From Microcaldota archaeon (GTDB lineage Archaea > Micrarchaeota > Micrarchaeia > Anstonellales > J096): 58,064 bases of DNA. The notes under the pieces are model-generated. The model was not told the DNA's origin. It worked only from the letters and a program-made list of their open reading frames with translations, and searched no databases. Location: assembly GCA_015522475.1 (NCBI GenBank), contig WAMF01000003.1:97043-155106 (forward strand). Direction: 5' to 3'. A program made the translations under genes and the position numbers. Shown one piece after another: positions 1 to 8,483 of the stretch; the first letter of the stretch is position 1; each line of letters opens with the position of its first letter.

Positions 1-2
1 TT

Positions 3-1001
3 ATCAACGCAGGTCAAGTTATTTTGGTAAGGAGAGCTAACGAGCCATTCAAAGGCAGATGGGTTTTGCCGGGTGGTATGCTCGAGGATGGAGAAAGTTT
101 GGAGGAAACGCTCGTCAGAGAAATGCGAGAGGAGACGGGCCTAGTTGTTAAGCCTATAGCTGTCGTGAGTGCTTATTCAGACCCAAGCAGAGACCCACGC
201 AAAACAATAAGCGTGGCCTTCCTCTGCGAAGTGAAAGCCGGGAAGATTGAAAGCAGTGCAGAAGGCAAAGCCAAGGCTTTCCCTATATACAAAGCCCTTG
301 AGATGGACCTTGGCTTCGACCACAACACCGTCTTAAGGGATGGCATAAGCAAGCTTGTCCACACGTACATAGACACAATGTTAATGGAAGGCCTAAAAAG
401 AGATGCGCCCGTCTTACATCTCAAGAGGAAGGGCAGCGCGTTTAGGCGTCTCGTCTTCGTTATGCTCTCTGCTAGAACAAAGGATGAGATGACAGAAAAA
501 GCAACAAACAGGCTTTTCTCCAAATACAAAACAGCCAAAGAGATGGCAAAGGCTAACTTAGCGGAGCTGGAAAAGCTCATATACGGCGTCGGCTTTTACA
601 AAACAAAGGCAAAAAAGCTCAAAGCTTTAGCAAAACACGTCGCAGAGAAGGGTATTCCAAAAAGCTTGGATGAGCTCATGCAGCTGCCGGGCGTAGGTAG
701 AAAGACCGCTCGCGTCTTCTTGGCTGAGATGGGCAAAGCCATCGTAGGCGCGGATGTGCACGTCCACAGGATAAGCAACAGATTAGGCCTTGTCAACACA
801 AAAACTCCTAAGGAGACAGAGGAAAAGCTCAGCTTCCTTAAGCCTTGGGAGAGGGCACACATAAATCTAGCGATGGTCACCTATGGACAGACAGTATGCA
901 AAGCAAAACCCAACTGCAAGCTCTGCCCCTTCAAGAAATTTTGCGCTTACTTCAACGGCGTAAACAGCAAATCTCCAACAACACATAGTGTAAGGAAATA
1001 A
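3..1001 (+). CDS. Nudix hydrolase - endonuclease III fusion (5' partial)
   Basis: The open frame runs to the left edge: codons before the TTG at 24 read INAGQVI, a normal Nudix first strand, so the true start lies outside the window. Counting from that TTG, residues 18-40 form a complete Nudix box (G-x5-E-x7-REMREETGL). From about residue 130 an endonuclease III domain follows: LSARTKDE, the helix-hairpin-helix LPGVGRKTA with catalytic Lys227, Asp244 in VGADVHVHR, and four Cys (292, 298, 301, 307) for the [4Fe-4S] cluster, with the first gap one residue shorter than the usual C-x6-C. Nudix enzymes hydrolyse nucleoside diphosphate derivatives, including oxidised nucleotides; Nth excises oxidised pyrimidines. 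A joint role in oxidative DNA damage control is inference. The domain calls are firm; the Nudix substrate is unknown. Confidence 0.9.
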   Translation: MNAGQVILVRRANEPFKGRWVLPGGMLEDGESLEETLVREMREETGLVVKPIAVVSAYSDPSRDPRKTISVAFLCEVKAGKIESSAEGKAKAFPIYKALEMDLGFDHNTVLRDGISKLVHTYIDTMLMEGLKRDAPVLHLKRKGSAFRRLVFVMLSARTKDEMTEKATNRLFSKYKTAKEMAKANLAELEKLIYGVGFYKTKAKKLKALAKHVAEKGIPKSLDELMQLPGVGRKTARVFLAEMGKAIVGADVHVHRISNRLGLVNTKTPKETEEKLSFLKPWERAHINLAMVTYGQTVCKAKPNCKLCPFKKFCAYFNGVNSKSPTTHSVRK

Positions 1002-1051
1002 GGGTAGATCCTAATAGCCAATTCTAATAGCTATAAATAGCTATACTATAG

Positions 1052-1543
1052 TTACCAAGGTACTTTCTTCAGCTTAAACATGTAAGCAACAACATTCGAC
1101 GCCTTATGAAGCAGAGGCGAGACAATAAGCAATACCAAAACTGCTAGAGGCATAGATGAAAAAAGAAAAGCCCTCCAATCGACAAAGGCTACGAAGACAA
1201 GAGCAAATATAATGAAGAAAAATTGATCCATTGTATGGGGGGCTCCTTCCTTCAGCTCCATCCGTCTCTTTAAAAAGCTGCCAAACAAATCGCCAAAAAT
1301 AGCGCCGGCAATTGCCCAAAGAGCCAAGACAAAAAACTCTTTCTCTGGAAAAAAGAGGTAAAGAATGTAGGCGACAATTGTGCCAACAGAGAAGGCACTT
1401 ATAAGGCCTAAAACTGTTTTGTTCTTGCCAAAGACCTTTCGGCCGATGATCTTATCAATAGGAAGCTCCCCGCCCAAAAAGACGGGGGCGGCATTTGCAA
1501 AGTACACAGGAATGAATATAGCAAAGAATTCCCATATATTCAT
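1052..1543 (-). CDS. carS: CDP-archaeol synthase CarS
   Basis: This 163-residue polytopic protein matches the CarS (former DUF46) family, which transfers CMP from CTP to unsaturated archaetidic acid in archaeal phospholipid synthesis at the membrane. Visible signatures are the N-terminal FANAAPVFLGG and PIDKIIGRKVFGKNKTVLG, the central GAIFGDLFGSFLKRR, and the cytosolic GAPHTMDQFFF segment. Four to five hydrophobic helices are apparent and the length is normal. The ATG at 1543 is the only plausible start. It is the downstream neighbour of sppA on the same strand, 91 nt apart, so the two may be cotranscribed. Confidence 0.9.
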   Translation of the reverse strand: MNIWEFFAIFIPVYFANAAPVFLGGELPIDKIIGRKVFGKNKTVLGLISAFSVGTIVAYILYLFFPEKEFFVLALWAIAGAIFGDLFGSFLKRRMELKEGAPHTMDQFFFIIFALVFVAFVDWRAFLFSSMPLAVLVLLIVSPLLHKASNVVAYMFKLKKVPW

Positions 1544-1634
1544 ATTCTCACAGTCTTGTGGAGCAATCTTAGGTCGTAGGTCGTCAGATTGCCTTAGTGC
1601 CTAATCCATCAACCTCATCATTTTCAAACCTTTT

Positions 1635-2636
1635 TCACGAAAACTGAAGCCCCTGAGTTGTCTGCAAAGTATGGAGTTGCTGTGCTTGCTGAAGCGCGGG
1701 GAAAAGATAGGCTAAGAGATGTGTAAAGGCGCTGTTCATGAACAAACCACTCTTATAGAGCGTAGTAATCTCTATGGGGCAAATATGGATATCCTCATAT
1801 TTTTTGTACGTAATGTTCGAGAGGTTGGCCGCCAATTTAATGGCAGTCTCTCCATTGCCCAGCTCATCCACCATACCAATCTTGTAAGCTTGCCTCCCAG
1901 ACAAAACTCTACCATCAGCTATGGAAAGGAAAGCATTCTTGTCTAATCGGGGGCCCCTTCCTTCTATAACAACATTGACGAACTCGTGATATGTATCATT
2001 TATAATAGATTGTATGATGGCTTTGTCGCTGGGTGAAAGGCCCTTGAAGAAGGCACCCATCGTCTTATGCTCACCACTCGTCACTGCAGTAACATTGACG
2101 CCCAACTTCTTTAGCAAGCCTCTAGCATCTGTAAACACAGTCAGCACACCTATACTGCCTGTAAGCGTATCCGGATCTGCTACAATGTAGTCAGCGCCGC
2201 TAGCCACATAATAACCTCCGCTAGCAGCTACCTCGCTGAGGTATGCGACGGTCGGCTTCCCCGTGTCCCTCAAGGCTTGCCTTATGAGCCTGCTTCCTAC
2301 AACGCTTCCACCGGGGCTGTTTATCTTTATGACAAGCGCTTTTACGTTGGGCTTGTCCTTTACTGAGCCGATAGCTCTAGCAATATCTTCGGCATTAGGG
2401 CTACCGGGGCTCATAAGAGAAGCGGGCGTCCGCTGCATGGAAATCTCGCCATTGATGCTAACGACGCCAACACAGGGTTGAATGCTCCCTGCAACGTCTG
2501 AGAAAAGCAAGAGGAGAATAATGCCCACAAAAATAGCTATACCCAACAACGAAGCTGAAACTGCCACTCTCGGCGAGAAGTTGTTTTTTTGAGCCTTTGA
2601 GCTAGCAAAATGTCCTCGCTTATAGGGCTTATCCAT
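1635..2636 (-). CDS. sppA: signal peptide peptidase SppA (family S49)
   Basis: Membrane-anchored serine protease of family S49 that degrades cleaved signal peptides outside the membrane. From the ATG at 2636 it has 333 residues: one transmembrane helix at about 24-46, NSPGGS at 106-111, nucleophile Ser139 in AASGGYYVA, and general-base Lys191 in SGEHKTMG, the Ser/Lys dyad of archaeal SppA. The frame stays open upstream to 2828, but that extension would run into the divergent gene starting at 2706 and reads unlike protein; GGTG lies 5 nt before the ATG at 2636. The substrates are probably the many secreted and pilin-like products of this genome (inference). Confidence 0.9.
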   Translation of the reverse strand: MDKPYKRGHFASSKAQKNNFSPRVAVSASLLGIAIFVGIILLLLFSDVAGSIQPCVGVVSINGEISMQRTPASLMSPGSPNAEDIARAIGSVKDKPNVKALVIKINSPGGSVVGSRLIRQALRDTGKPTVAYLSEVAASGGYYVASGADYIVADPDTLTGSIGVLTVFTDARGLLKKLGVNVTAVTSGEHKTMGAFFKGLSPSDKAIIQSIINDTYHEFVNVVIEGRGPRLDKNAFLSIADGRVLSGRQAYKIGMVDELGNGETAIKLAANLSNITYKKYEDIHICPIEITTLYKSGLFMNSAFTHLLAYLFPALQQAQQLHTLQTTQGLQFS

Positions 2637-2705
2637 TGTAACACCACAGTGGCTTAGAAGAAAAACGTTTAAAAGGAGTGGGGGAGTGAATAGACGTGTG
2701 ATAGC

Positions 2706-3971
2706 ATGGTTGATGAACAGGACAGAGCTAATCATAAGAAAGTAAGGGGGAATGTTGGGCTCACAACGCTCAGCCGAAAGAGCTACAGAAACAATAGTGG
2801 CGACATTAAAAACAAAAGGGGCAGCCAAATAACAAAACTCTTGTCTCTAATTCTCATATTCTCCTTCTTGGGAGAACTTACTTGGGCGGCCTATACGGCA
2901 CCCTCTATGCCAACCCCAAATGAAGTAAGCTATGCCCTTGCCAAAAAAACAGGAGAGCAGGCAAGATGTATAAAGGCAAACTCTACAATTGTATGTAGGG
3001 TCTTCCCATCTTCACCCATATGTGGATATGTGCAAGATGACAAAATCGTATTCAATACATCAATAGGTTTAAGCAGCTCTGGCAGAACTACACTGAATAC
3101 AAGCAGCCCATACTTAGCGGGCTTAGCCATTCAGTCCATAGTAAGCAAACTCAAAAATGACGGCCTAATAAACCCAAAGGCTAGCGTAGAAGTTGGCAAA
3201 GATAAAGTTTGTATACATGCAAGATGGATAGAAGATGTATTCAGAACATTCAAAGTCATAAAAGGGGAAAACGGAAAAATTAGTGGCTGGATAGCAAAGA
3301 GTGATAATGGTGTAGAACTCAAGGTTCCCTTTATACTAAAAGAAGCATATGATTATTATGTGTCTATTCGCAACGAGACAGGTGGTTCACATACAATAAA
3401 GTTCATAGACATGAAAGCGCCAAAAAGAAGCATTATAGTCATAAATGGCCGTCTCAGAAAACACTCAAACTTTGCAACATTCATTGTCAAAAACGTCGAC
3501 AGCAACACATCCAAGCGCATAGAAGGCTACATCAAAAACCGCTTTAAGAGAGGGAAACTTCTCTTAGCTTACAATATAGAACCAGAAGATTTAAGCCTAG
3601 AAAACGGCACACTCACAATAGAGATTGACCCTAACGAGATGCCCGAATTCCTCAATGACACAATAAGAAAACATTTGGTTGTCATAAGGATGAATGACGA
3701 CGGCACATTCGAAGAGCTCAACTACACAGTAGGACAATGCTCCGAAGGAAAATACTGCATATATGTAAACGTACCCCACTTCAGCATATACGCGCTTGCG
3801 ACAACCGCTGCCCTAGAAGAGAGCCAACCACAACCTCAACAACCTCCACTTAACTCTGCCCCTTCTTCTACAAGCGGCAAACCTCTCTGTCTAGCGGGCC
3901 TTCTCCTACCTGCTGCAGCTCTGGCCTTGAATAGAGGAAATGAAAAAACACGAAAGACAGAAAGTAAGTAA
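2706..3971 (+). CDS. secreted/surface protein with C-terminal hydrophobic anchor
   Basis: A 421-residue protein with a basic N-terminus, a hydrophobic helix at about 43-62 followed by AAYTAP (signal peptide or anchor), an Asn-rich extracellular body with several NxT/NxS sites, and Cys pairs near the N-terminus and before the end. The segment around residues 350-385, ending in VPHFSIYAL, resembles the beta-sandwich domain found before C-terminal sorting anchors in archaeal surface proteins (PGF-pre-PGF type). A Pro/Gln/Ser linker then leads to a short hydrophobic segment and a basic tail. It is divergent from sppA with only 69 nt between the starts. The function is unknown; a cell-surface role is inference from topology. 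Confidence 0.75.
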   Translation: MVDEQDRANHKKVRGNVGLTTLSRKSYRNNSGDIKNKRGSQITKLLSLILIFSFLGELTWAAYTAPSMPTPNEVSYALAKKTGEQARCIKANSTIVCRVFPSSPICGYVQDDKIVFNTSIGLSSSGRTTLNTSSPYLAGLAIQSIVSKLKNDGLINPKASVEVGKDKVCIHARWIEDVFRTFKVIKGENGKISGWIAKSDNGVELKVPFILKEAYDYYVSIRNETGGSHTIKFIDMKAPKRSIIVINGRLRKHSNFATFIVKNVDSNTSKRIEGYIKNRFKRGKLLLAYNIEPEDLSLENGTLTIEIDPNEMPEFLNDTIRKHLVVIRMNDDGTFEELNYTVGQCSEGKYCIYVNVPHFSIYALATTAALEESQPQPQQPPLNSAPSSTSGKPLCLAGLLLPAAALALNRGNEKTRKTESK

Positions 3972-3993
3972 AGAGGCGAAAAGGGGGAATAAC

Positions 3994-4677
3994 ATGCCAG
4001 CAGAAGATTTTGCTATTCTATATGGAAAGCTCTACGGTGTAGAGATGCCAAATAGAGAATACAAATGGACTAAACCAGAGCACATTGCATACGTAGCTAA
4101 GCTTTGCCTAGAAAAAGCCAAGGCAGCCTACGAGCTTGTCGGTATTGACTTAAAGGCAGTGGAAAAAAGCAAAGGCAAAAACGACGCACTGAAAAAAGCA
4201 GCTGTAAAAGAAGAGCTGTTGCCTATGGCAAAGAGCGCCTACGTCTTTCTCAAGCTGAAGAAGGCGGGCTTTTTCTCCATCAAGAATGCAGAAGAGCCAA
4301 GCTCTCAGCCCTTTGAAACAGAAAACAAGGGTGGGAAAGGCATGGGTTACATGCTCAAATACAAAAAGTTCATAGCCATAAAAAAGCTGACAGAGAAGGC
4401 TAAAAAGTACGAAGGGGGAGCCCTCTTAGCCACATGCATCGAACGCCTCATAGAGAAGTACATGTTCTACAAAGAAGGTATGCAGAAAGGACAAAAAGCC
4501 CTCAAGGGCAAGCTGGACGACATAGTTAAAGAGCTAGAAGTAAAGCCATTTGAAGCCCTTGCTAAAAAGGCATTGGCTTATAAATCCTTTAGACCCTACC
4601 CCTATCTCGAAGGCCTAATAAAGGCATACCCCGATTTGAAGCCCAAAAAGCCAAGAGGACGATTGCCAAAGGCCTAA
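3994..4677 (+). CDS. hypothetical helical protein upstream of nop5
   Basis: I do not recognise this 227-residue, Lys-rich, almost entirely helical protein. The frame is open from 3940, but the ATG at 3994 is preceded by GGGGG at a good distance, whereas the earlier start would overlap the preceding gene. There are no transmembrane segments and only two Cys. It sits 81 nt upstream of nop5 in the same direction, which suggests a link to RNA processing. I compared it with the missing N-terminal domain of Nop5 and see no alpha/beta pattern that would make it a split-off half. The C-terminal tail is basic and Pro-rich, compatible with nucleic-acid binding. Confidence 0.7.
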   Translation: MPAEDFAILYGKLYGVEMPNREYKWTKPEHIAYVAKLCLEKAKAAYELVGIDLKAVEKSKGKNDALKKAAVKEELLPMAKSAYVFLKLKKAGFFSIKNAEEPSSQPFETENKGGKGMGYMLKYKKFIAIKKLTEKAKKYEGGALLATCIERLIEKYMFYKEGMQKGQKALKGKLDDIVKELEVKPFEALAKKALAYKSFRPYPYLEGLIKAYPDLKPKKPRGRLPKA

Positions 4678-4758
4678 AAGGTAAAAAAGATGTAACGTAA
4701 GTAATGTAAGGAAGACATAACTTGTGTACTAACAAAAGAAAAAAAGAAAGGTGGGAAG

Positions 4759-5703
4759 ATGGAAAGCGCCAGGAAAAGGGAAAGGTTGAGGGAGAAGTTC
4801 CTTCAAATGGCAAAGGAAAAGGCGGCTGCATTTAAGCAAAGAGATGATCTTTACTTAATACAGCTCAGCAGAACGCTGGAAGACCTAACAGAAAGCTCTA
4901 ACCGCTTCTATGAAGAGCTGGAAACATGGTATGGCCTCTATATACCCGAGTTAAAGACAAGCGAAAGGCGAAGATACATAGAAGCGGTGCTCGAGATTAA
5001 TGATAGAACGGACGAAGTGGAGCTAGAAGCAGTTCTAAAGCATCTCGGTGTGAATGAAAAAATCACAGAAGCAATAAAGCAAAGTAGGGGAGCTAAGCTC
5101 TCTAAAGAGCAGCTCAAGCGCATAAAAGCACTGGCAAAAATTTTGATGGCTATACACAAGACAATCGACGACTACGAAGCTTACATAGAAGAGATGGCAA
5201 AAAAGGTAGCACCAAATGCAACCGAGCTCATAGGTGGAAAGCTTGTTGCGCTCTTCTTAAGCCATGCGGGCAGCTTGGAAAAACTGGCAGATATGCCCGC
5301 GAGCACAATTCAGGTCTTGGGAGCAGAAAAAGCCTTGTTCAAACACTTGCGAAGTAAAGGAAGGATAAAACCACCAAAGCACGGCATCATACTTCTCAGC
5401 CCGTACGTAAGCAAGCTGCCCAAAGTACTTAGAGGAAAGATGGCCAGAACACTTGCTGCTAAGTTAGCTATAGCCTTTAAAACAGATGCTGTGGATAAAG
5501 CCAAAGTTTGGCCTCAACTGAAGAAGGCCATTGAGAGACGTTACGAGGCTTTGAAGGAGGAAGCAAAACATCTTCCAAAAAAGGCAAGAAGGGATGTGAG
5601 AGAAACAAGAGAAGCTCAAGAAATGGGCAGAAGAGGTTATGGACGAAAAAAGTGGCGAAAGGAAGTTAAGAAGCCTTTTAGAAAAGGACCTCGTAGAAAA
5701 TGA
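4759..5703 (+). CDS. nop5: Nop5 (Nop56/58-like) C/D box RNP core protein, short form
   Basis: Core scaffold of the archaeal C/D box RNP that guides 2'-O-methylation of rRNA and tRNA; it links L7Ae-bound guide RNA to fibrillarin. Residues about 1-130 form the coiled-coil/NOSIC region, and 145-255 the Nop domain with APNATELIGGKLVALFLSHA, GAEKALFKHL and GIILLSPYVSKLPKVLRGKMA. The C-terminus is a basic Lys/Arg/Gly tail. At 314 residues it lacks the roughly 100-residue N-terminal domain that normally binds fibrillarin, and translation starts directly at the coiled coil. No fibrillarin gene lies in this window. The family call is certain; the shortening is unusual. Confidence 0.93.
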   Translation: MESARKRERLREKFLQMAKEKAAAFKQRDDLYLIQLSRTLEDLTESSNRFYEELETWYGLYIPELKTSERRRYIEAVLEINDRTDEVELEAVLKHLGVNEKITEAIKQSRGAKLSKEQLKRIKALAKILMAIHKTIDDYEAYIEEMAKKVAPNATELIGGKLVALFLSHAGSLEKLADMPASTIQVLGAEKALFKHLRSKGRIKPPKHGIILLSPYVSKLPKVLRGKMARTLAAKLAIAFKTDAVDKAKVWPQLKKAIERRYEALKEEAKHLPKKARRDVRETREAQEMGRRGYGRKKWRKEVKKPFRKGPRRK

Positions 5704-5773
5704 ACTTTCAGGAAAAGACGCCCAAGAGGAGATAACATCTCTATTTAAAAGCTCTTCTCCTCTTCCAAATTAA
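5639..5773 (+). CDS. possible small ORF overlapping the nop5 3' end
   Basis: An ATG at 5639, preceded by AGAAGAGGTT, opens a 44-codon frame that overlaps the last 65 nt of nop5 in another frame and continues 70 nt beyond its stop. The product would be an acidic-basic helical peptide starting MDEKSGERKLRSLLEKD. Nothing in it is recognisable. Overlap with a Lys/Arg-rich tail can create spurious open frames, so this is weak evidence. Confidence 0.25.
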   Translation: MDEKSGERKLRSLLEKDLVENELSGKDAQEEITSLFKSSSPLPN

Positions 5774-5816
5774 AGCTGTGCTAAAGATCCCTTATCTAAG
5801 TTTGTGCTGTTTAGAT

Positions 5817-5888
5817 GGGCCCATAGCTCAACGGTAGAGCGCCCGCCTTGCACGCGGGAGGCCGGGGGTTCAAATCCCCCTGGGTCCA
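5817..5888 (+). tRNA. tRNA-Ala (TGC)
   Basis: A complete 72-nt cloverleaf. The acceptor stem pairs 5817-5823 with 5881-5887 and carries the G3-U70 wobble that identifies alanine tRNA. The anticodon stem CCCGC/GCGGG encloses a loop with TGC. The T-arm has GGGGG-TTCAAAT-CCCCC. The discriminator is A73 and no CCA is encoded. No intron is present. Confidence 0.97.
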
Positions 5889-5890
5889 CT

Positions 5891-6140
5891 GGAACCTTTT
5901 TTAAAAAGGTTCCATCGAAAAACTTTAAGTGTTTATAGGCTCATCTTCTTGATCAAACTTCTTTCTAAGAAGTTTGTAAGAAAAGCTCAACCAAAAGAAA
6001 CTTTCTTAGAAAGAAAGTTTCATTGAAGAAGAAACTTCTTTAAAAAAGAGGTTTCATTGAGAAAGTTTGGGCGTTTATAAGCCCTTCTTGATCAAACTTC
6101 TTCCTAAGAAGTTTGGGTGGAGCTTCTTTTTAAGAAGTTC
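5891..6140. repeat. cluster of six related hairpins between tRNA-Ala and the DRG gene
   Basis: This AT-rich, gene-free stretch holds six inverted repeats: 5891-5913 (GGAACC/GGTTCC), 5955-5975, 5997-6021 (11-bp perfect arms, 3-nt loop), 6031-6055 (11 bp, one G-T), 6094-6114 and 6120-6140. Five share the arm core ACTTCTT or a near relative, with AAGAAGT opposite. The block GTTTATA-GGCTC-CTTCTTGATCAAACTTCTT near 5930-5970 recurs with few changes at 6070-6105, and part of it again at 6165-6180, so the array looks like a degenerate tandem duplication of about 135 nt. It lies just downstream of both the tRNA and the DRG gene on the opposite strand. Confidence 0.8.
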
Positions 6141-6197
6141 ACAAAAAAGGTTCATCAAAAAACTTGGTGTTTGTTAGCCCGCTTTTTATTACATATA

Positions 6198-7292
6198 TTA
6201 CTTATACGCCTTAATGAAAACAACGTCGCCATCCTTCAATTTATGGTTGAGGCCAACACGCTGGCCAGCAAATTTAGCAGACGGTCCCCACACTTGAGCC
6301 CAGCGGAAGTTCTTCAAAAGGTCTTTGTGAATGGCCCTACAGAAATCTCTCACAGTAGAGCTCTCTTTGAGAATAAGGGGCTCTTCTTTGTCAATATTGC
6401 CATACTCGTCCCGCGTATAGATGCGCATAAGCCTTAGGTGCTTAACTATAGCAGTTTTGAGCTCTTCTATGCCCTCGCCCGTCTGAGCAGAGACAAAGAT
6501 GGCAGAAAGAAATGCCTTTTTCAACTCCTTAAGCCGCTCTCTAGACACAATGTCAACTTTGTTTATAATGACAAGGGCAGAAGTGTAATAGCGATTCCCT
6601 GCTAGCACATCTACAAGCCTATTCACGTCGATTGGCTCGTTAATTATGACGTTGGCGTTGTGTATGCCGAATTCGTTTAGCACGCTCACGACAGTTTTTC
6701 TATTCACGCCAAAACACTTTGCCCTGCCCATTATTTCAATACCGCCTTGGTGTTTCTTCTCTATGTAAACGTTAGGTGGCTCCTCGTTTATACGTATGGC
6801 TGCATTGTAAAGCTCATCCTTTATTATGGAAAGTTCTTCTTCCGCTCTGCTAGCATCGAGCACGAGGAGAACAAGGTCAGCAGATCTAACAATAGTAAGC
6901 ACTTCTCTGCCCCTTCCTTTCCCAGAACTAGCGCCTTTTATTACACCTGGCGCATCTATGAGCTGTATGTTTAAACTGGAAGTTTTGAGCATGGCTGGAA
7001 TCAAATCCAGCGTCGTAAATGCATAGCTAGCAGCCTTGCTCTCGCGCCCAGTTAAAGCCGTGAGGAGCGAGCTCTTGCCGACTGAGGGTAAGCCGACAAA
7101 CAAGACAGTAGCGTCGCCCTCTTTCTTCACCGCAAACCCTTTGCCTCCTTCTTTTCTCGCATGTCTCTCAAGCTGGGCCTTGAGCTTAGCCAGCTTTGCC
7201 TTAAGCGTGCCTATATGGTGCTCGGTGGCTTTGTTATACTGTGTGCGCTTTATTTCCTCTTTGATCTCGCGTATTCTGTCTAAAATGCCCAT
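6198..7292 (-). CDS. DRG-family GTPase with TGS domain
   Basis: Translation-associated GTPase of the OBG/DRG class conserved in archaea and eukaryotes, thought to act on ribosomes. In the 364-residue product from the ATG at 7292: a helical N-terminus, G1 GLPSVGKSS (67-75), G3 DAPG (113-116), G4 NKVD (244-247), G5 SAQTGEG (about 268-274), and a TGS domain from about 290 to the end (VGLNHKLKDGDVVFI). The open frame extends upstream to 7421, but the added residues are hydrophobic and unlike the family, which starts MGILDRIREI. The gene ends immediately beside the hairpin cluster, which could act in transcript termination. Confidence 0.93.
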   Translation of the reverse strand: MGILDRIREIKEEIKRTQYNKATEHHIGTLKAKLAKLKAQLERHARKEGGKGFAVKKEGDATVLFVGLPSVGKSSLLTALTGRESKAASYAFTTLDLIPAMLKTSSLNIQLIDAPGVIKGASSGKGRGREVLTIVRSADLVLLVLDASRAEEELSIIKDELYNAAIRINEEPPNVYIEKKHQGGIEIMGRAKCFGVNRKTVVSVLNEFGIHNANVIINEPIDVNRLVDVLAGNRYYTSALVIINKVDIVSRERLKELKKAFLSAIFVSAQTGEGIEELKTAIVKHLRLMRIYTRDEYGNIDKEEPLILKESSTVRDFCRAIHKDLLKNFRWAQVWGPSAKFAGQRVGLNHKLKDGDVVFIKAYK

Positions 7293-7457
7293 TCTGTATA
7301 TAGAGGAAAAGAAAAGAATAAAAGGCCATCTTTTAAAAACGTAAGCAAACAGAAGAATGAAAAGTGAAGATAGTCTATACTGTAAGGAAGGAAGATTGGA
7401 TAAAAGATTATTAGCTATCATGGAGCAGGTCGTGAAAATAAACGAAGGAGGGGGAAC

Positions 7458-8483
7458 ATGAATGAAGAAAATGTAGAAGAAAGGTTGAGATTAGCGACGC
7501 GCAACACAGTCGAGGTTCTAACAAGAGAAGAGCTTAAAGCTCTGCTTGAAAAAGGTCACCCCTCTGCTTATTACGGCACGGCTCCGACAGGTCCTGTTCA
7601 TCTCGGCTATTTCATTCCACTCAGCAAGGTCTTCGACTTTACAAAAGCGGGCATAAAGACAAAGGTTTTATTAGCCAATATACATGCAGCGCTCGACGAT
7701 TTAAAGACAAAATGGGAAGAAATAGACCTCAAAGCGGAATACTACCAAAAATGTATAGAGCTAGCCTTTCCATGGGGTGAAAGCAAACCCGAATTCATAA
7801 GAGGAAGCGACTACCAGTTGAACAGAGACTACATGCTCGACGTGCTTAAACTCTCGACAATTATAACAGTGAAGAGAGCTACACGTGCTGCATCAGAAGT
7901 CACAAGGATGAAAAACCCCAAAGTAAGCGAGCTTGTATACCCCCTTATGCAAGCTCTAGATGAAGAATACCTCGATGTGGACATACAAATTGGCGGCGTA
8001 GATCAAAGGCACATTATGGCTCTAGCCAGAGAATACTTGCCAAAGCTTGGCTACAAAAAACGCGTCGAAGTTATGACACCCCTTATTGTCTCGCTTCAGG
8101 GCCCGGGCAAGAAGATGAGTGCATCCATTCCTATGAGCCATATAAAAGTTTATGACAGCGAAAACGCCATAAAGAAGAAAATAAGCAAGGCATACTGTCC
8201 TGAAGGCGTTGTTAAAGACAATCCTATATTGCAGATTATGCAATTCATAGTTTTCCCCATACGTGAGAAGGTTAAAATAGAAAGGCCTGAAAAGTTCGGA
8301 GGAGATGTGGAATTCTCCAGTTACGAAGAGCTAGAAAAAGCCTTTGCTGCCAAAGAGCTTCATCCTGCTGACTTAAAAGCGGCTTTAACTAAAGAGCTCA
8401 TCGACATCTTTAAGGACGTCAGAGAGTACTTTGCCTCGAATACAGATATGCTTAAAGCCCTTGGAGAGGAGTATTTGCCGTAG
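7458..8483 (+). CDS. tyrS: tyrosyl-tRNA synthetase
   Basis: Class I aminoacyl-tRNA synthetase that charges tRNA-Tyr in the cytoplasm. The 341-residue archaeal/eukaryotic-type protein shows the HIGH-equivalent APTGPVHLG (about 42-50), the tyrosine-pocket motif DVDIQIGGVDQRHIMALARE (about 173-192), and KMSAS at 219-223. The length fits the archaeal family, which has no extra C-terminal RNA-binding domain. The start at 7458 has a strong ribosome binding site (GGAGGGGG). Its last 99 nt are overlapped on the other strand by the GIY-YIG gene. Confidence 0.95.
   Translation: MNEENVEERLRLATRNTVEVLTREELKALLEKGHPSAYYGTAPTGPVHLGYFIPLSKVFDFTKAGIKTKVLLANIHAALDDLKTKWEEIDLKAEYYQKCIELAFPWGESKPEFIRGSDYQLNRDYMLDVLKLSTIITVKRATRAASEVTRMKNPKVSELVYPLMQALDEEYLDVDIQIGGVDQRHIMALAREYLPKLGYKKRVEVMTPLIVSLQGPGKKMSASIPMSHIKVYDSENAIKKKISKAYCPEGVVKDNPILQIMQFIVFPIREKVKIERPEKFGGDVEFSSYEELEKAFAAKELHPADLKAALTKELIDIFKDVREYFASNTDMLKALGEEYLP

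Noticed and set aside
3994-4677. The orphan upstream of nop5 as the split N-terminal domain of Nop5
   Set aside because: It is all-helical and twice too long, and shows none of the alpha/beta pattern of that domain.
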